Under the pieces are notes generated by a model. The model was not told the DNA's origin and made no database searches. It saw only the letters and a list, made by a program, of their open reading frames with translations. A stretch of 64,000 bases of DNA from Candidatus Methylopumilus rimovensis (GTDB lineage: Bacteria; Pseudomonadota; Gammaproteobacteria; Burkholderiales; Methylophilaceae). Location of the stretch: contig NZ_CP040986.1 in the NCBI RefSeq assembly GCF_006364615.1, forward strand, positions 1,116,001-1,180,000, given 5' to 3'. Positions 30,198 to 39,988 of this stretch are shown piece after piece; positions within the stretch are counted from its first letter, which is position 1; every line of letters begins with the position of its first letter. The position numbers and the translations under genes were made by a program.

Positions 30198-31463
30198 TTA
30201 ATGAATCCGTTTAATATTGGCACCTAGTTGATTGAGTTTATCTTCTAATTTTTCGTATCCGCGATCAAGATGATAAATACGCTCAATCGTAGTTTGTCCT
30301 CTAGCTGCTAAACTTGCAATAACCAGACTTGCAGAAGCTCTAAGATCTGTTGCCATTACAGAAGCCCCTTCCAAATATTCTTTGCCTCTAATAATTGCTG
30401 TATTTCCTCTAACGTCTATTTGTGCTCCCATACGAATGAGCTCTTGCACATGCATAAAACGATTTTCAAAGATCGTTTCGGTAACTTCTGATACCCCTTC
30501 TGCAATGGTATTTAACGCCATCATTTGTGCCTGCATATCTGTTGGGAAAGCAGGATAAGGTGCAGTTCTTATATTTACCGCTTTCAATTTTCCATCACTT
30601 TTAATATGAATTGAATTTTCATGCGATTCAATTTTAACGCCAGTTTCAATTAATTTTTGTGTAATTGCATCTAAACATTTGAGCTGTACATTTTTTAAAA
30701 GTACATCACCACCTGTCATCGCAACAGCAGCCAAATATGTTCCTGCTTCAATTCTATCAAAGATCACGTCATGACTTGCTTTATGCAGTGAATCCACTCC
30801 TTCAATTGTAATCACATCAGTCCCTAAGCCTTGTATTTTGGCGCCCATTTTATTTAAACATTCCCCAAGATCTAAAACTTCAGGTTCTTTGGCAGCATTT
30901 TCCAAAACGGTAATTCCATTAGCCAATGAAGCCGCCATCATTAAATTCTCAGTCCCTGTGACGGTAACAATATCCATATAAAATTTACAACCTTGTAACT
31001 TGGATTTCGGTAAGTGTTTCGTTGAAGCTTCAATATAACCATTATGAATATCTATTTTTGCTCCCATCGTTTGTAGGCCTTTGATATGAATATCGACAGG
31101 TCTTGATCCAATAGCACAGCCTCCCGGTAATGAAACTCGAGCCTCTCCAAATCTTGCAAGTAAGGGTCCTAATACAAGAATAGAAGCGCGCATTGTTTTT
31201 ACGCGTTCATAAGGTGCATTTTTATTGATAATTTCTTTTGCAGTTAATTCAGTCGAATCATTTTTGAACTCAATATCTACACCCATATACTTTAATAAAG
31301 ATTTGGTTGTATTTACGTCTTGAAGTTGAGGCACATGAGTTAATGACAGTGTGTCTTCAGTAAGAAGTGAGGCAATAAGTATAGGTAAGGCTGCATTTTT
31401 AGCGCCTGATATTTCAAGTTCACCGTGAAGAGGCGATTGTCCTTGAATAACTAATTTATCCAA
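30198..31463 (-). CDS. murA: UDP-N-acetylglucosamine 1-carboxyvinyltransferase
   Basis: First committed step of peptidoglycan synthesis: transfers enolpyruvate from PEP to UDP-GlcNAc. 421 residues; the catalytic cysteine is Cys116 in [10 protein letters not shown], so fosfomycin sensitivity at this residue is expected. The start codon is TTG ([15 protein letters not shown]), which matches the family N-terminus; no ATG is available nearby. It lies one base after grxD and one before hisG. The ibaG-murA neighbourhood matches E. coli. Confidence 0.97.
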   Translation of the reverse strand: MDKLVIQGQSPLHGELEISGAKNAALPILIASLLTEDTLSLTHVPQLQDVNTTKSLLKYMGVDIEFKNDSTELTAKEIINKNAPYERVKTMRASILVLGPLLARFGEARVSLPGGCAIGSRPVDIHIKGLQTMGAKIDIHNGYIEASTKHLPKSKLQGCKFYMDIVTVTGTENLMMAASLANGITVLENAAKEPEVLDLGECLNKMGAKIQGLGTDVITIEGVDSLHKASHDVIFDRIEAGTYLAAVAMTGGDVLLKNVQLKCLDAITQKLIETGVKIESHENSIHIKSDGKLKAVNIRTAPYPAFPTDMQAQMMALNTIAEGVSEVTETIFENRFMHVQELIRMGAQIDVRGNTAIIRGKEYLEGASVMATDLRASASLVIASLAARGQTTIERIYHLDRGYEKLEDKLNQLGANIKRIH

Positions 31464-31464
31464 G

Positions 31465-31776
31465 TTATGAATTAGCCTTTAATAACTTTACTAGTTCTCC
31501 AGTCTCATACATCTCTTTCATGATGTCGGCGCCACCGATAAATTCTCCATGAATATAAAGCTGAGGAATGGTTGGCCAATTTGCAAACACTTTGATGCCT
31601 TCTCTTATTTCTGGATCTTGAAGTACATCGATTGCATGAAAATCAGTATCACATGCATCTAAAATTTTAGTTGCTAAACTTGAAAAACCGCACTGAGGAA
31701 ATTTAGGACTTCCCTTCATGTATAAAACTACATTGTGTTCATTAATCGTTTTTTGAATCTTCTCTTGCGCACTCAT
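31465..31776 (-). CDS. grxD: Monothiol glutaredoxin, CGFS type
   Basis: Iron-sulfur cluster carrier/transfer protein of the Grx4 class. 103 residues with the single-cysteine motif CGFS at residues 29-32 and the [18 protein letters not shown] glutathione-binding segment. It is adjacent to a BolA-family gene (16 bases); CGFS glutaredoxins and BolA proteins form cluster-bridged heterodimers in other organisms, so the pairing is functionally sensible. Confidence 0.96.
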   Translation of the reverse strand: MSAQEKIQKTINEHNVVLYMKGSPKFPQCGFSSLATKILDACDTDFHAIDVLQDPEIREGIKVFANWPTIPQLYIHGEFIGGADIMKEMYETGELVKLLKANS

Positions 31777-31792
31777 GCCTTACTCCTCAATA

Positions 31793-32035
31793 TTACGTTT
31801 TTAATTGATTCCATTCATGTGGTGTATAAGTCTTCATAGATAGAGCATGAATTTCACTTTTCATCTTATCGCCTAAAGCATTAAATACCATTTGATGTTG
31901 TTTAACCCGATTTAATCCTTCAAATAAACTACTTACAATCGTGCCCTCAAAATGGGTGCCATCCTCACCTAAAATTTCTATAAACTCACATTCAAGTTTT
32001 TCGAGAATCGATTGCCTAATATCGTCAGCTGTCAT
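31793..32035 (-). CDS. ibaG: BolA-family protein (IbaG-like)
   Basis: Small BolA-fold protein, likely a partner of the neighbouring CGFS glutaredoxin in iron-sulfur trafficking. 80 residues; the conserved HFEGTIVS segment and C-terminal [13 protein letters not shown] are present. In E. coli ibaG sits between mlaB and murA, as here apart from the inserted ABC transporter and grxD. The exact role is not settled in the family. Confidence 0.9.
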   Translation of the reverse strand: MTADDIRQSILEKLECEFIEILGEDGTHFEGTIVSSLFEGLNRVKQHQMVFNALGDKMKSEIHALSMKTYTPHEWNQLKT

Positions 32036-32038
32036 CTT

Positions 32039-32815
32039 TTAGCTTCTTAATTTATAGCCGGATTTTAGCATTCCTAAGGTGATGGAAGCCAACACAATGA
32101 AAAAGAAGGTTACGATTGAAAGGCTTAATAATGGAGCTACATCAGATTGCCCAAAAAAACCGTACCGGAAACCATCAATCATATAAAAGAAAGGGTTGAG
32201 CTGAGACACCTTTTGCCAAAAAGGCGGCAAGGAATGAATTGAATAAAACACGCCTGATAGGAAAGATAGAGGCATAATCACAAAGTTTTGGAATGCTGCC
32301 ATCTGATCAAATCGATGTGCCCATATACCTGCAATAATTCCAAATGTGCCAAGTAATGCACCGCCAATCATCGCAAATCCAAAAATAATCCATGGGTGCA
32401 ACATAGGCAAATCTACATACAAAAGTGCGAATAAATAAATGCAAGCACCGACAAAAATACCTCTCACAATTGAAGCGATTAAGAAAGCTAAGAAAAATTG
32501 AAGGTAAGTAATAGGTGTTAATAATATAAACACAATATTTCCCATGACTTTAGATTGAATAAGGCTTGATGAACTATTTGCAAAAGCATTTTGCAATAAA
32601 GACATCATGATTAGACCTGGAATAAGAAACGCGGTGTATTCAACATTATCATAGACTTTTACATGATTTGCTAAGACATGAGAAAAGATGAGCAAGTAAA
32701 GGACTGCAGTGATCACGGGTGCGGCTACCGTCTGAAAAACGACACGCCAAAATCTTAATAATTCTTTCTTAAGAAGTGTCCATGTCCCTATAAACTCAGT
32801 TTTAAAATTTATCAT
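32039..32815 (-). CDS. ABC-2 type transporter permease (YadH-like)
   Basis: Membrane subunit of an ABC-2 exporter. 258 residues with about six membrane segments and the ABC-2 domain; the N-terminus (LLKKELLRFWRVVFQTVAAP) resembles E. coli YadH. It overlaps the ATPase gene by four bases, forming a two-gene exporter. The substrate is unknown. Location between mla genes and murA suggests a cell-envelope substrate, but this is only context. Confidence 0.88.
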   Translation of the reverse strand: MINFKTEFIGTWTLLKKELLRFWRVVFQTVAAPVITAVLYLLIFSHVLANHVKVYDNVEYTAFLIPGLIMMSLLQNAFANSSSSLIQSKVMGNIVFILLTPITYLQFFLAFLIASIVRGIFVGACIYLFALLYVDLPMLHPWIIFGFAMIGGALLGTFGIIAGIWAHRFDQMAAFQNFVIMPLSFLSGVFYSIHSLPPFWQKVSQLNPFFYMIDGFRYGFFGQSDVAPLLSLSIVTFFFIVLASITLGMLKSGYKLRS

Positions 32816-33723
32816 TTTTTACTTCCAGTGAGCTTTAAAAAAACATTTTCTAAGTCGGAATTAGTCAGATCCATATCCAATATTTTAATTTTTGATTTTT
32901 TTAATTCACCTATAATAAATTCGACTTCTGCTATTTCTTCAATTAAAAAACTGATCGAGTGATGATCTAAATTTTGCATAAGATTCTGAATACTTGCAGG
33001 AATTTTTTTTCCTTTTAAGTCTAAGCGTAGATTTAAATTTTTTGCTGAGAATCGTTTTAATAGGTTTTTTGTTTTATCTAAAGCAACAACTTTGCCTTGG
33101 TCCATCATAGCAATTCGACTGCAAAGAGTTTCGGCTTCCTCTAGGTAATGTGTAGTCAAAACAATCGTATGGCCTTTTTGATTGAGTTTTTTGATGAACT
33201 GCCATAATCTTTTTCTAAGTTCTACATCCACGCCTGCTGTTGGCTCGTCTAAAACAATCACTGGAGGTTTATGCACAAGAGCTTGCGCTATTAATGCTCT
33301 TCTTTTCATACCACCAGAAAGCATTCTCATATTTGTATTGGCTTTATCTTTTAGATCAAGTCCTTCTATGACTTCATCAATCCAATCATCATTTTCGCGA
33401 CCTTTGCCAAAGTAGCCTGCTTGGAATTGAAGCATTTCACGTACATTAAAAAAAGGGTCAAATACTAATTCTTGAGGCACAATACCAAGCGATCTTCTTG
33501 CATATTGATAATCTTGAATGACATCATAGCCCATCACCTTAATTGAACCTGAAGAAGGTTTTGCAAGTCCTGCCAGAATATTAATAAGAGTTGATTTGCC
33601 AGCACCATTAGGGCCTAAGAGCCCAAAAAATTCGCCCTCTTCTATTGTGAGATCAATACCTTTAAGTGCTTCTAATTTACCGAAGTTCTTTTTAACATTC
33701 TTAAATACGATAGCTTTTTTCAT
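32812..33723 (-). CDS. ABC transporter ATP-binding protein (YadG-like)
   Basis: ATPase partner of the adjoining ABC-2 permease. 303 residues: Walker A GPNGAGKST near residue 38, signature LSGGMKRR near 138, Walker B VIVLDEPTAG near 158, then a C-terminal extension (about 225-303) typical of drug or polysaccharide exporter ATPases. It lies 48 bases after mlaB. Substrate unknown. Confidence 0.9.
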   Translation of the reverse strand: MKKAIVFKNVKKNFGKLEALKGIDLTIEEGEFFGLLGPNGAGKSTLINILAGLAKPSSGSIKVMGYDVIQDYQYARRSLGIVPQELVFDPFFNVREMLQFQAGYFGKGRENDDWIDEVIEGLDLKDKANTNMRMLSGGMKRRALIAQALVHKPPVIVLDEPTAGVDVELRKRLWQFIKKLNQKGHTIVLTTHYLEEAETLCSRIAMMDQGKVVALDKTKNLLKRFSAKNLNLRLDLKGKKIPASIQNLMQNLDHHSISFLIEEIAEVEFIIGELKKSKIKILDMDLTNSDLENVFLKLTGSKK

Positions 33724-33771
33724 TGGAATAAATGCAACAAGTTTCTTAAATGAAACTTAAGAATACAAAAC

Positions 33772-34056
33772 CTAATGAAGGGAAGATACTAAATCTTCCA
33801 CTCCATATAATTTTGCGAGGCTATTTAAATTTTTTGGTAAATTTTTAAAAACAAAATGTGATTTTGTTTTTTTAGCTTGTCTTTGTAATTCAAAAATCAG
33901 ACTTAATGTCGACGTATCTACAGAAGTTACTTTTGAGAAAGCAATCGTCGTTTTTTTGTCTAATTTTTGTTTATTAATTAAATCAATAATGGCTGGTATC
34001 TTTTCAATTGTAAGATCGCCACTTAACTGCCATTGATTTTTATCAAAAATAATCAT
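33772..34056 (-). CDS. mlaB: STAS-domain protein MlaB
   Basis: Cytoplasmic subunit of the MlaFEDB phospholipid transporter; it stabilises the ATPase dimer. 94 residues, a single STAS domain with the VDTSTLSLIFEL segment in which a threonine follows the conserved aspartate, as in MlaB. It overlaps the mlaC stop by four bases. Short and divergent, so assigned mainly by fold and position. Confidence 0.85.
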   Translation of the reverse strand: MIIFDKNQWQLSGDLTIEKIPAIIDLINKQKLDKKTTIAFSKVTSVDTSTLSLIFELQRQAKKTKSHFVFKNLPKNLNSLAKLYGVEDLVSSLH

Positions 34057-34667
34057 TTATTAGATTTTGCTTTATCAGAATCAGCATTCTTCTCTGCAAG
34101 TTTTGAAATAAGAGAAGCTATACCATTTTGCTTTATTTCATTACCAAATTGCCCGCGAAAGTTTGTAACTAGACTGACACCTTCAATAATAATATCAAAT
34201 ACTTTCCAAGAATCACCATCTTTCTCTAGCATGTAGTCTATCGGCAAAGGTGGCGCGCCAGACTTCAAAATTTCAGTCTTCACTAATACTTCTTCATCTG
34301 AGGGTTGAAATCGAGTTGGTTTATAATTTAAAGTCTGATCCTTAAATTTTAACAATGCACTACCATAAGTCTTAACAAGCATCGTTCTAAACTCTTTTTT
34401 GAAAGCTTCCTGCTCGTCTTTAGTTGCTGCTGGCCAAGCTTTTCCAAGAACAAGTTTTGAAATGCGATCGAAATCAAAATAAGGAAGTATTTTTTCTTCA
34501 GTAATTTTGTAGGCTTTTTCCTTATTGCCCGCTTTTAAATCTTTATCCGTTTTTAAAATTTCAAAAACTTCATCGGCAATTTTCCTAACGAAAAGGTCTG
34601 GAGCTTCCGCAGCAAATATGCTCATCGACATTAGTAAAGTTAAAATTAATAATAAAAACTTTTTCAT
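34053..34667 (-). CDS. mlaC: Periplasmic phospholipid-binding protein MlaC
   Basis: Shuttles phospholipid between the outer-membrane MlaA complex and the inner-membrane MlaFEDB. 204 residues: signal peptide at about 1-19 (ending near IFAAEA) and the Tol-Tol_Ttg2 domain with YFDFDRISKLVLGKAW. It lies 27 bases after mlaD. The Lys-rich C-terminal tail is unremarkable. Confidence 0.93.
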   Translation of the reverse strand: MKKFLLLILTLLMSMSIFAAEAPDLFVRKIADEVFEILKTDKDLKAGNKEKAYKITEEKILPYFDFDRISKLVLGKAWPAATKDEQEAFKKEFRTMLVKTYGSALLKFKDQTLNYKPTRFQPSDEEVLVKTEILKSGAPPLPIDYMLEKDGDSWKVFDIIIEGVSLVTNFRGQFGNEIKQNGIASLISKLAEKNADSDKAKSNK

Positions 34668-34694
34668 GACTTTAAAATACCTTTCTAGTAAAAA

Positions 34695-35162
34695 TTATTT
34701 TTTGGGCTCTTCAGAGGCTTTACTATATAAAAACTGACTGATAAGCTTTTCCAATACAACCGCATCTTGTGTTTTAGAGACCCGATCTCCTTCTTTTAGA
34801 AAGTGATCATCACCACCAGCCTCTAGGCTAATATATTGCTCGCCTAGCAATCCTGATGTGTAAATGTTTGCGAAGGTATCTTTTGGGAAAGGATATCTTT
34901 TATCTATTTTTAAGGTTACAACAGCTTGATAAGCTTTAGTATCAAATTGGATTTTATCAATACGGCCTACAACTACGCCTGAACTTTTAACTGGCGCTCT
35001 GGGTTTGAGTCCTCCAATATTTTCATAATTTGCGGTTATTGTATAAGTTTCCCCTAGCGTATTGCTTGTAAGGTTTCCCACCTTCATGGCTAAGCCCATA
35101 AGGGCTGCAATCCCTATTGCGACAAATAAACCCACCCAAATATCTAATGTTGTCTTATCCAT
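34695..35162 (-). CDS. mlaD: MCE-domain protein MlaD
   Basis: Membrane-anchored substrate-binding subunit of the Mla transporter; hexamers form a periplasmic channel. I use the ATG at 35162 (MDKTTLDIWVGLFV, 155 residues). GGAG lies seven bases upstream; the in-frame GTG five codons earlier overlaps that site. One N-terminal membrane helix (about 8-28), then the MCE domain (about 38-115) with the GLLGEQYISLE motif. Confidence 0.94.
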   Translation of the reverse strand: MDKTTLDIWVGLFVAIGIAALMGLAMKVGNLTSNTLGETYTITANYENIGGLKPRAPVKSSGVVVGRIDKIQFDTKAYQAVVTLKIDKRYPFPKDTFANIYTSGLLGEQYISLEAGGDDHFLKEGDRVSKTQDAVVLEKLISQFLYSKASEEPKK

Positions 35163-35180
35163 AATGGCTCCAATCACATA

Positions 35181-35969
35181 TTAATTCGACATCATAAACG
35201 AAGTTAAAATAAAATCTAATCCTAAAACAGTAAGTGAAGAAGTTACTACAGTCCGCGTGGTAGCTCGACTTACTCCTTCTGCCGTTGGAGGAGCATCATA
35301 ACCTTCATAGAGGGCAATAATCGTACATGCAACTCCAAATACGAAACTTTTGATAAGTCCATTTATCACATCAAATCTAAAATCAACATTCACATTCATT
35401 TGGGACCAAAATGCTCCGTGATCTACACCAATAATAGGGACCGCAACTAAGTAGCCTCCCATCACGCCTACCATTGAGAAAATGGAAGCAAGTATAGGCA
35501 TTGAAATAACACCAGCCCAAAATCTAGGGCCAATAATTCTGGCAATTGGACTTATGGCCATCATCTCCATGGCTGATAATTGCTCAGTGGCTTTCATTAA
35601 ACCAATTTCAGCGGTGATTGCAGTTCCGGCTCTTCCTGCAAATAAAAGCGCAGTAACCACTGGGCCAAGTTCTCTTAATAAAGCTAATGCAACTAAAACG
35701 CCAATGGATTCTGAAGAGCCATATTTTTGTAACGTGTAATATCCTTGTAAACCCAGCACCATGCCTACAAAGAATGCGGAGACCACGATAATAATTAAGG
35801 ACATGACACCGGTGAAATATATTTCACGGATGGTTAAGTGAATTCGTCTAAAGCTTTCACCTGAATAAATTAAGGTTAGTAAAAATAACCTCGTAGCTGA
35901 ACCTAAACGCCAAATTCTTGAAGTAACATGATTGCCTAGATTGCTTAAAATTTTGAAAATTGGATTCAT
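35181..35969 (-). CDS. mlaE: Phospholipid ABC transporter permease MlaE
   Basis: Inner-membrane permease of the Mla system. 262 residues with about five to six membrane segments; the conserved LRELGPVVTALLFAGRAG and EGVSRATTRTVV motifs identify the MlaE family. It is three bases after mlaF and 18 before mlaD. Confidence 0.96.
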   Translation of the reverse strand: MNPIFKILSNLGNHVTSRIWRLGSATRLFLLTLIYSGESFRRIHLTIREIYFTGVMSLIIIVVSAFFVGMVLGLQGYYTLQKYGSSESIGVLVALALLRELGPVVTALLFAGRAGTAITAEIGLMKATEQLSAMEMMAISPIARIIGPRFWAGVISMPILASIFSMVGVMGGYLVAVPIIGVDHGAFWSQMNVNVDFRFDVINGLIKSFVFGVACTIIALYEGYDAPPTAEGVSRATTRTVVTSSLTVLGLDFILTSFMMSN

Positions 35970-35972
35970 AAA

Positions 35973-36776
35973 TTAAACCGACTCATAAATATCTTTTTTA
36001 TAGCTAGGCGCATTGTAATGAAATGGAACAGGGCCGTCTTTCTCCCCATGCACAAATTGATGCACAAAAGGAAGTTTTGATTTTGACAATTCTTTAGGCG
36101 TTCCTTCAGCAGCAACTGATCCATCCGCAACAAAGTAAATATAGTCTGCAAAAGAAAAGGCTTCTTCTACATCGTGAGTCACGATAATTGAAGTTGCTCC
36201 CAATGCATCATTGAGCGTTCTGATAAGATCACAAATGACTGCCATAGAAATAGGATCTAATCCAGCAAAAGGCTCGTCATACATAATAATATCTGGGTCT
36301 AGTGCAATAGCTCTTGCAAGTGCTACTCGTCTTGCCATCCCGCCTGAGAGTTCAGTAGACATAAGTTTATGAGCGCCTCTTAAGCCAACCGCATTAAGCT
36401 TCATAAGAACTAAATCGCGAATCATGCTTTCTGGTAATTTTGTGTGTTCACGCATTGGAAATGCCACATTATCAAATACGGACAAGTCAGTAAAAAGAGC
36501 GCCGTGCTGGAAAAGCATGCCCATTTTTCTTCGCAATTCATAAATGCCCTGTCTATCTTGTTTGTGAACAATCTTGCCATCCACAGTTACTTGACCGGCT
36601 TTAGGTTTTATCTGACCGCCTATCAAACGAAGAATAGTCGTTTTACCGCAACCGCTTCCACCCATGATAGCTGTGACTTTACCGCGAGGAAAAACCATAC
36701 TGATATCTTTATGAAGCATAAGATTACCGTAGCCAAAAGATAGGTTTTTAATTTCGACTATATTTTTTTGGGTCAT
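35973..36776 (-). CDS. mlaF: Phospholipid ABC transporter ATPase MlaF
   Basis: ATPase of the MlaFEDB complex, which keeps phospholipids out of the outer leaflet of the outer membrane. 267 residues: Walker A GGSGCGKTT near 38-46, signature ELSGGMARR near 143, Walker B IIMYDEPFAGLDP near 163. First gene of mlaFEDCB, 38 bases after ccsA. Confidence 0.96.
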   Translation of the reverse strand: MTQKNIVEIKNLSFGYGNLMLHKDISMVFPRGKVTAIMGGSGCGKTTILRLIGGQIKPKAGQVTVDGKIVHKQDRQGIYELRRKMGMLFQHGALFTDLSVFDNVAFPMREHTKLPESMIRDLVLMKLNAVGLRGAHKLMSTELSGGMARRVALARAIALDPDIIMYDEPFAGLDPISMAVICDLIRTLNDALGATSIIVTHDVEEAFSFADYIYFVADGSVAAEGTPKELSKSKLPFVHQFVHGEKDGPVPFHYNAPSYKKDIYESV

Positions 36777-36814
36777 ATTTAAATGTAAATATTAAACGTA
36801 CATTCTACATGGAA

Positions 36815-37948
36815 TTAAAGTTCGCCATATGAATGCAGTCCCGATAAAAACATATTGACGCCTAAAAAAGCAAAGGTAGTAATAACAAGCCCAATCAGTG
36901 CCCACCAGGCCAAAATAGAGCCTCTTAGGCCTTTAACAATTCGATAATGTAGCCAAGCTGCATAATTTAACCAAACGATTAGTGCCCATGTTTCTTTTGG
37001 GTCCCATGACCAATAACCTCCCCAAGCTTCTGCTGCCCATATGGCACCTAATATCGTTGCGATTGTAAAAAAGATAAATCCGATTGCTATAGACTTATAA
37101 ATAAGGTCATCAAGGACAGCTAATTTTGGCAAATAAGAAGTTAGTATTTTTTTGCCTGAAAATAAGTAAGCAACCGATACCATAGCTGCTAATGAAAACG
37201 ATCCATATCCTATGAAATTGGCAGGCACATGTATTTTCATCCAGTAAGATTGAAGAGCGGGCACTAAAGGCTGAACACCATCTGCATGACGATCAAATGT
37301 GTACCATAAAATAAATCCCACAGCTGCATTAATAACAATCAATACAAAAGCACCTAATTTTTTTGTATTAAACCTTTCTTCGTAAAATAAATATAGAAGG
37401 GAGGTAATTAAACAAAATAAAATAAATACTTCGTATAAGTTACTGATTGGGATATGACCGATATCAAGACCCATTAAATAAGATTCATACCATCTCACAA
37501 GTAATCCAATGAAACCAAACAAAACTGCTACAAAAGTGAACGAGGAGGCAATATTGTCTATTAAATTATTTTTTGTAAGAAGGCCTAGCCAATAGAGTAA
37601 AAGTGAAAGCACGAAAAAAACATTCATCCACATAATTGCTGATTGACTTGCTATTAAATATTTCAATAAGAAGATTTGCTCATTATTGGCTAAGACGTCT
37701 TGATATAAATGAATCGCGAAAAGACTAATCACAAAAACCAAAATCGTAATTTTTTTAAAATTATTCCATTTCCAACCAAGCCATGAAAAAAATCCAACAC
37801 TTCCAAATAAAATTACTTTTTCATAAACATCCATATAACTATGAAATGTTTTTAGTGCATACAAGGCACCGCCTAATAAAAAAGCAAGATAAAAAACATT
37901 AAATGTTTGAAATGTCGCTTTAGAAGATTTAAATAATTTATTGAACAT
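36815..37948 (-). CDS. ccsA: Cytochrome c biogenesis protein CcsA/ResC (System II)
   Basis: Heme-handling component of System II cytochrome c maturation, which delivers heme to apocytochromes in the periplasm. 377 residues, polytopic, with the tryptophan-rich WGGYWSWDPKETWALI motif in the C-terminal half and several conserved histidines. It lies ten bases after resB; the two proteins form one heme transport and ligation complex. Substrates would include the cytochrome c1 and c4 encoded nearby. Confidence 0.95.
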   Translation of the reverse strand: MFNKLFKSSKATFQTFNVFYLAFLLGGALYALKTFHSYMDVYEKVILFGSVGFFSWLGWKWNNFKKITILVFVISLFAIHLYQDVLANNEQIFLLKYLIASQSAIMWMNVFFVLSLLLYWLGLLTKNNLIDNIASSFTFVAVLFGFIGLLVRWYESYLMGLDIGHIPISNLYEVFILFCLITSLLYLFYEERFNTKKLGAFVLIVINAAVGFILWYTFDRHADGVQPLVPALQSYWMKIHVPANFIGYGSFSLAAMVSVAYLFSGKKILTSYLPKLAVLDDLIYKSIAIGFIFFTIATILGAIWAAEAWGGYWSWDPKETWALIVWLNYAAWLHYRIVKGLRGSILAWWALIGLVITTFAFLGVNMFLSGLHSYGEL

Positions 37949-37958
37949 ATTTCACCTA

Positions 37959-39899
37959 TTATTGAATAATTTTCTTAATTTCTTGAATTAATTTTTTGAA
38001 GTCATTTTCAAAATCTATATTCTTACGATTAGAGCTTAAAGCTAGTATAACGCCGCCTTTTGCTTTTATAAGCAACCATAATTTTCTTTCATGTAAATAA
38101 ATCATTGAAAAAATACCAAGCACTAAACTTAAGGACCCAAGATAAACCCAAAATTGACCAGGCGACTTAGTCAATTGGAGTCCGCTTGCTTCTTTTTGTT
38201 CATAACTTGTTAATTCAAAGTAATAAGGAACTCCATAAAAAAATATATCACTATATGCATTTAATGCATCTTGTATAAATATGATTCGAGTTTGATTGAG
38301 ATCTTTATCTGCCAGATTAAATCTGGCTTTATAAATCTCACTTGATGCAATATCAATAATTTTTAAGTAAGTTTGAACTGCTTTTTCTTTTTCATTCGCT
38401 GGAATATTTTTATCTATATTTTCAGCAATATTTGAAAATCCTCCTTGCCCAAATAAAGCCATTAATTTATTAACGCTCTTTTCAAATGATTCTTTAACCT
38501 CATTATTTTTATCTATATTACTCGTCGATTGATTGGCTATTTTTTTTGCAACAGATTCAATCAGTGTTTTATTTTGAAGCGCATCTTTAAATAACATAAA
38601 TTCATCAATAGAGCCTTTTGCGTCTGCAGGAATTTTTAAGTATTTAAATTCTTCTTGCGGCGTTTCTCTCATGCCGCTTATATAGAATGAACGTCCCTCA
38701 ATTGGCATAGGATATTGATATGAAAGATATTCACGAGCCTGACCTGAGCTATTTCTAACCTTATAGGTGACACTTGGACCTACATTTCTGGGCTTTTCTT
38801 TTTCGCCCTCTTTTAAATGTAATACATTAAATTTTTTAAAATCATTAAACTCGTAAGTAATTTGATCTTTATCTAATTTGACTTTATCAAAAATCTTTCC
38901 ATCTATTTTTTGAGTAGAGTTAGAATTGAATAGGCTTCGCAATTTAATATTTAGCTTTGTGCCTCCATCTTGAAAATCTGATTGATATATTGCTATACCT
39001 TTATAGGTAAAAGGATGATTAACGCTAATTGTTTTTGTTATATCTTGAGAAAGTTCAGGATCGGAAATTACCAAATCGCTTTCAAAGGATTTTGGCATAC
39101 CTGTTGAATAATGATTAATTCTAAAATCTTTTAGAGTTATTTTAAAAGGCAAATCTTGTACAAGGTATCCATCTTTCATTCTGACAAATGCAACATTATC
39201 TGAAGAGCCCTCAGCAAGCGTCATATTTGCTCTAAATGAGGTATTGCTCAGACTTAATCTACTTGCTTCTGGAACCTTTGAAGCCGGCATATCTAATGTT
39301 TCAATTTTTTTATAACCTAGTAATTCTTGAGCTTTAAAAATCAGATTGCCATCCAATAACCCACCTAAGCAAATTATTACCACTCCAATATGCGTCAAAA
39401 TATACCCTATGCGCTGGTAGTTTCCCTTCTTGGCAACAATTAAAAAATCGCCATTTTCTTTCGATTTCTCTTTTACCTTATATTTAGATTGTTTTAAGTA
39501 ATGAAGAATTTTTGAAGTATTCACATACTTTTTATTTTTTATAACAAGATGATGTGTGAATGATAAAAGTGACTTTTCCTCTAAAGAATCTTTAAATACT
39601 GAAAAGTCCTTAAGAATTGCTGGTGTATTTTTAATAATACAAAGCGTTGTAGATAAAACCAAAAAAAGAAGAATTATTAAAAACCAAATGCTGTGATATA
39701 CATCATAAAGACCAATTTTTTCAAAATATACAAACCAAAATTCGCCTAATTTAATAATGTAGTTCTCATAGGGCTCATTCTGCTTAAGCATTGTTCCTAT
39801 GATTGATGCAATGCCCAAAAATACAAGCATCGACACCGCGAAGCTCATTGAACTTAGCAATTGATTTATTTTTTTGGAATTAATTGTTGAAGATTTCAA
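37959..39899 (-). CDS. resB: Cytochrome c biogenesis protein ResB (System II)
   Basis: Partner of CcsA in heme delivery and apocytochrome binding. 646 residues: three N-terminal membrane segments before residue about 190, a large periplasmic region, and a final membrane segment near 580-600 ([15 protein letters not shown]). The start appears to be TTG, with GAG five bases upstream; a later ATG at codon 18 would remove part of the first region. The 89-base spacer upstream contains a 16-bp palindrome at 39906-39921. Confidence 0.93.
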   Translation of the reverse strand: MKSSTINSKKINQLLSSMSFAVSMLVFLGIASIIGTMLKQNEPYENYIIKLGEFWFVYFEKIGLYDVYHSIWFLIILLFLVLSTTLCIIKNTPAILKDFSVFKDSLEEKSLLSFTHHLVIKNKKYVNTSKILHYLKQSKYKVKEKSKENGDFLIVAKKGNYQRIGYILTHIGVVIICLGGLLDGNLIFKAQELLGYKKIETLDMPASKVPEASRLSLSNTSFRANMTLAEGSSDNVAFVRMKDGYLVQDLPFKITLKDFRINHYSTGMPKSFESDLVISDPELSQDITKTISVNHPFTYKGIAIYQSDFQDGGTKLNIKLRSLFNSNSTQKIDGKIFDKVKLDKDQITYEFNDFKKFNVLHLKEGEKEKPRNVGPSVTYKVRNSSGQAREYLSYQYPMPIEGRSFYISGMRETPQEEFKYLKIPADAKGSIDEFMLFKDALQNKTLIESVAKKIANQSTSNIDKNNEVKESFEKSVNKLMALFGQGGFSNIAENIDKNIPANEKEKAVQTYLKIIDIASSEIYKARFNLADKDLNQTRIIFIQDALNAYSDIFFYGVPYYFELTSYEQKEASGLQLTKSPGQFWVYLGSLSLVLGIFSMIYLHERKLWLLIKAKGGVILALSSNRKNIDFENDFKKLIQEIKKIIQ

Positions 39900-39905
39900 A
39901 ATAAC

Positions 39906-39921
39906 TCATTTTTAAAAATGA
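39906..39921. repeat. 16-bp palindrome upstream of resB
   Basis: TCATTTTTAAAAATGA is perfectly self-complementary and lies in the c4-resB spacer, close to the resB start. It could be an operator or simply AT-rich chance. No U-tract follows in the direction of transcription, so I do not call it a terminator. Confidence 0.3.
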
Positions 39922-39988
39922 AAAGTTTTGACTAGAAAAACTGCAAGGAAGTTGTAGTAATTAAGCTTAATACGAAAGTTAGAATGGC

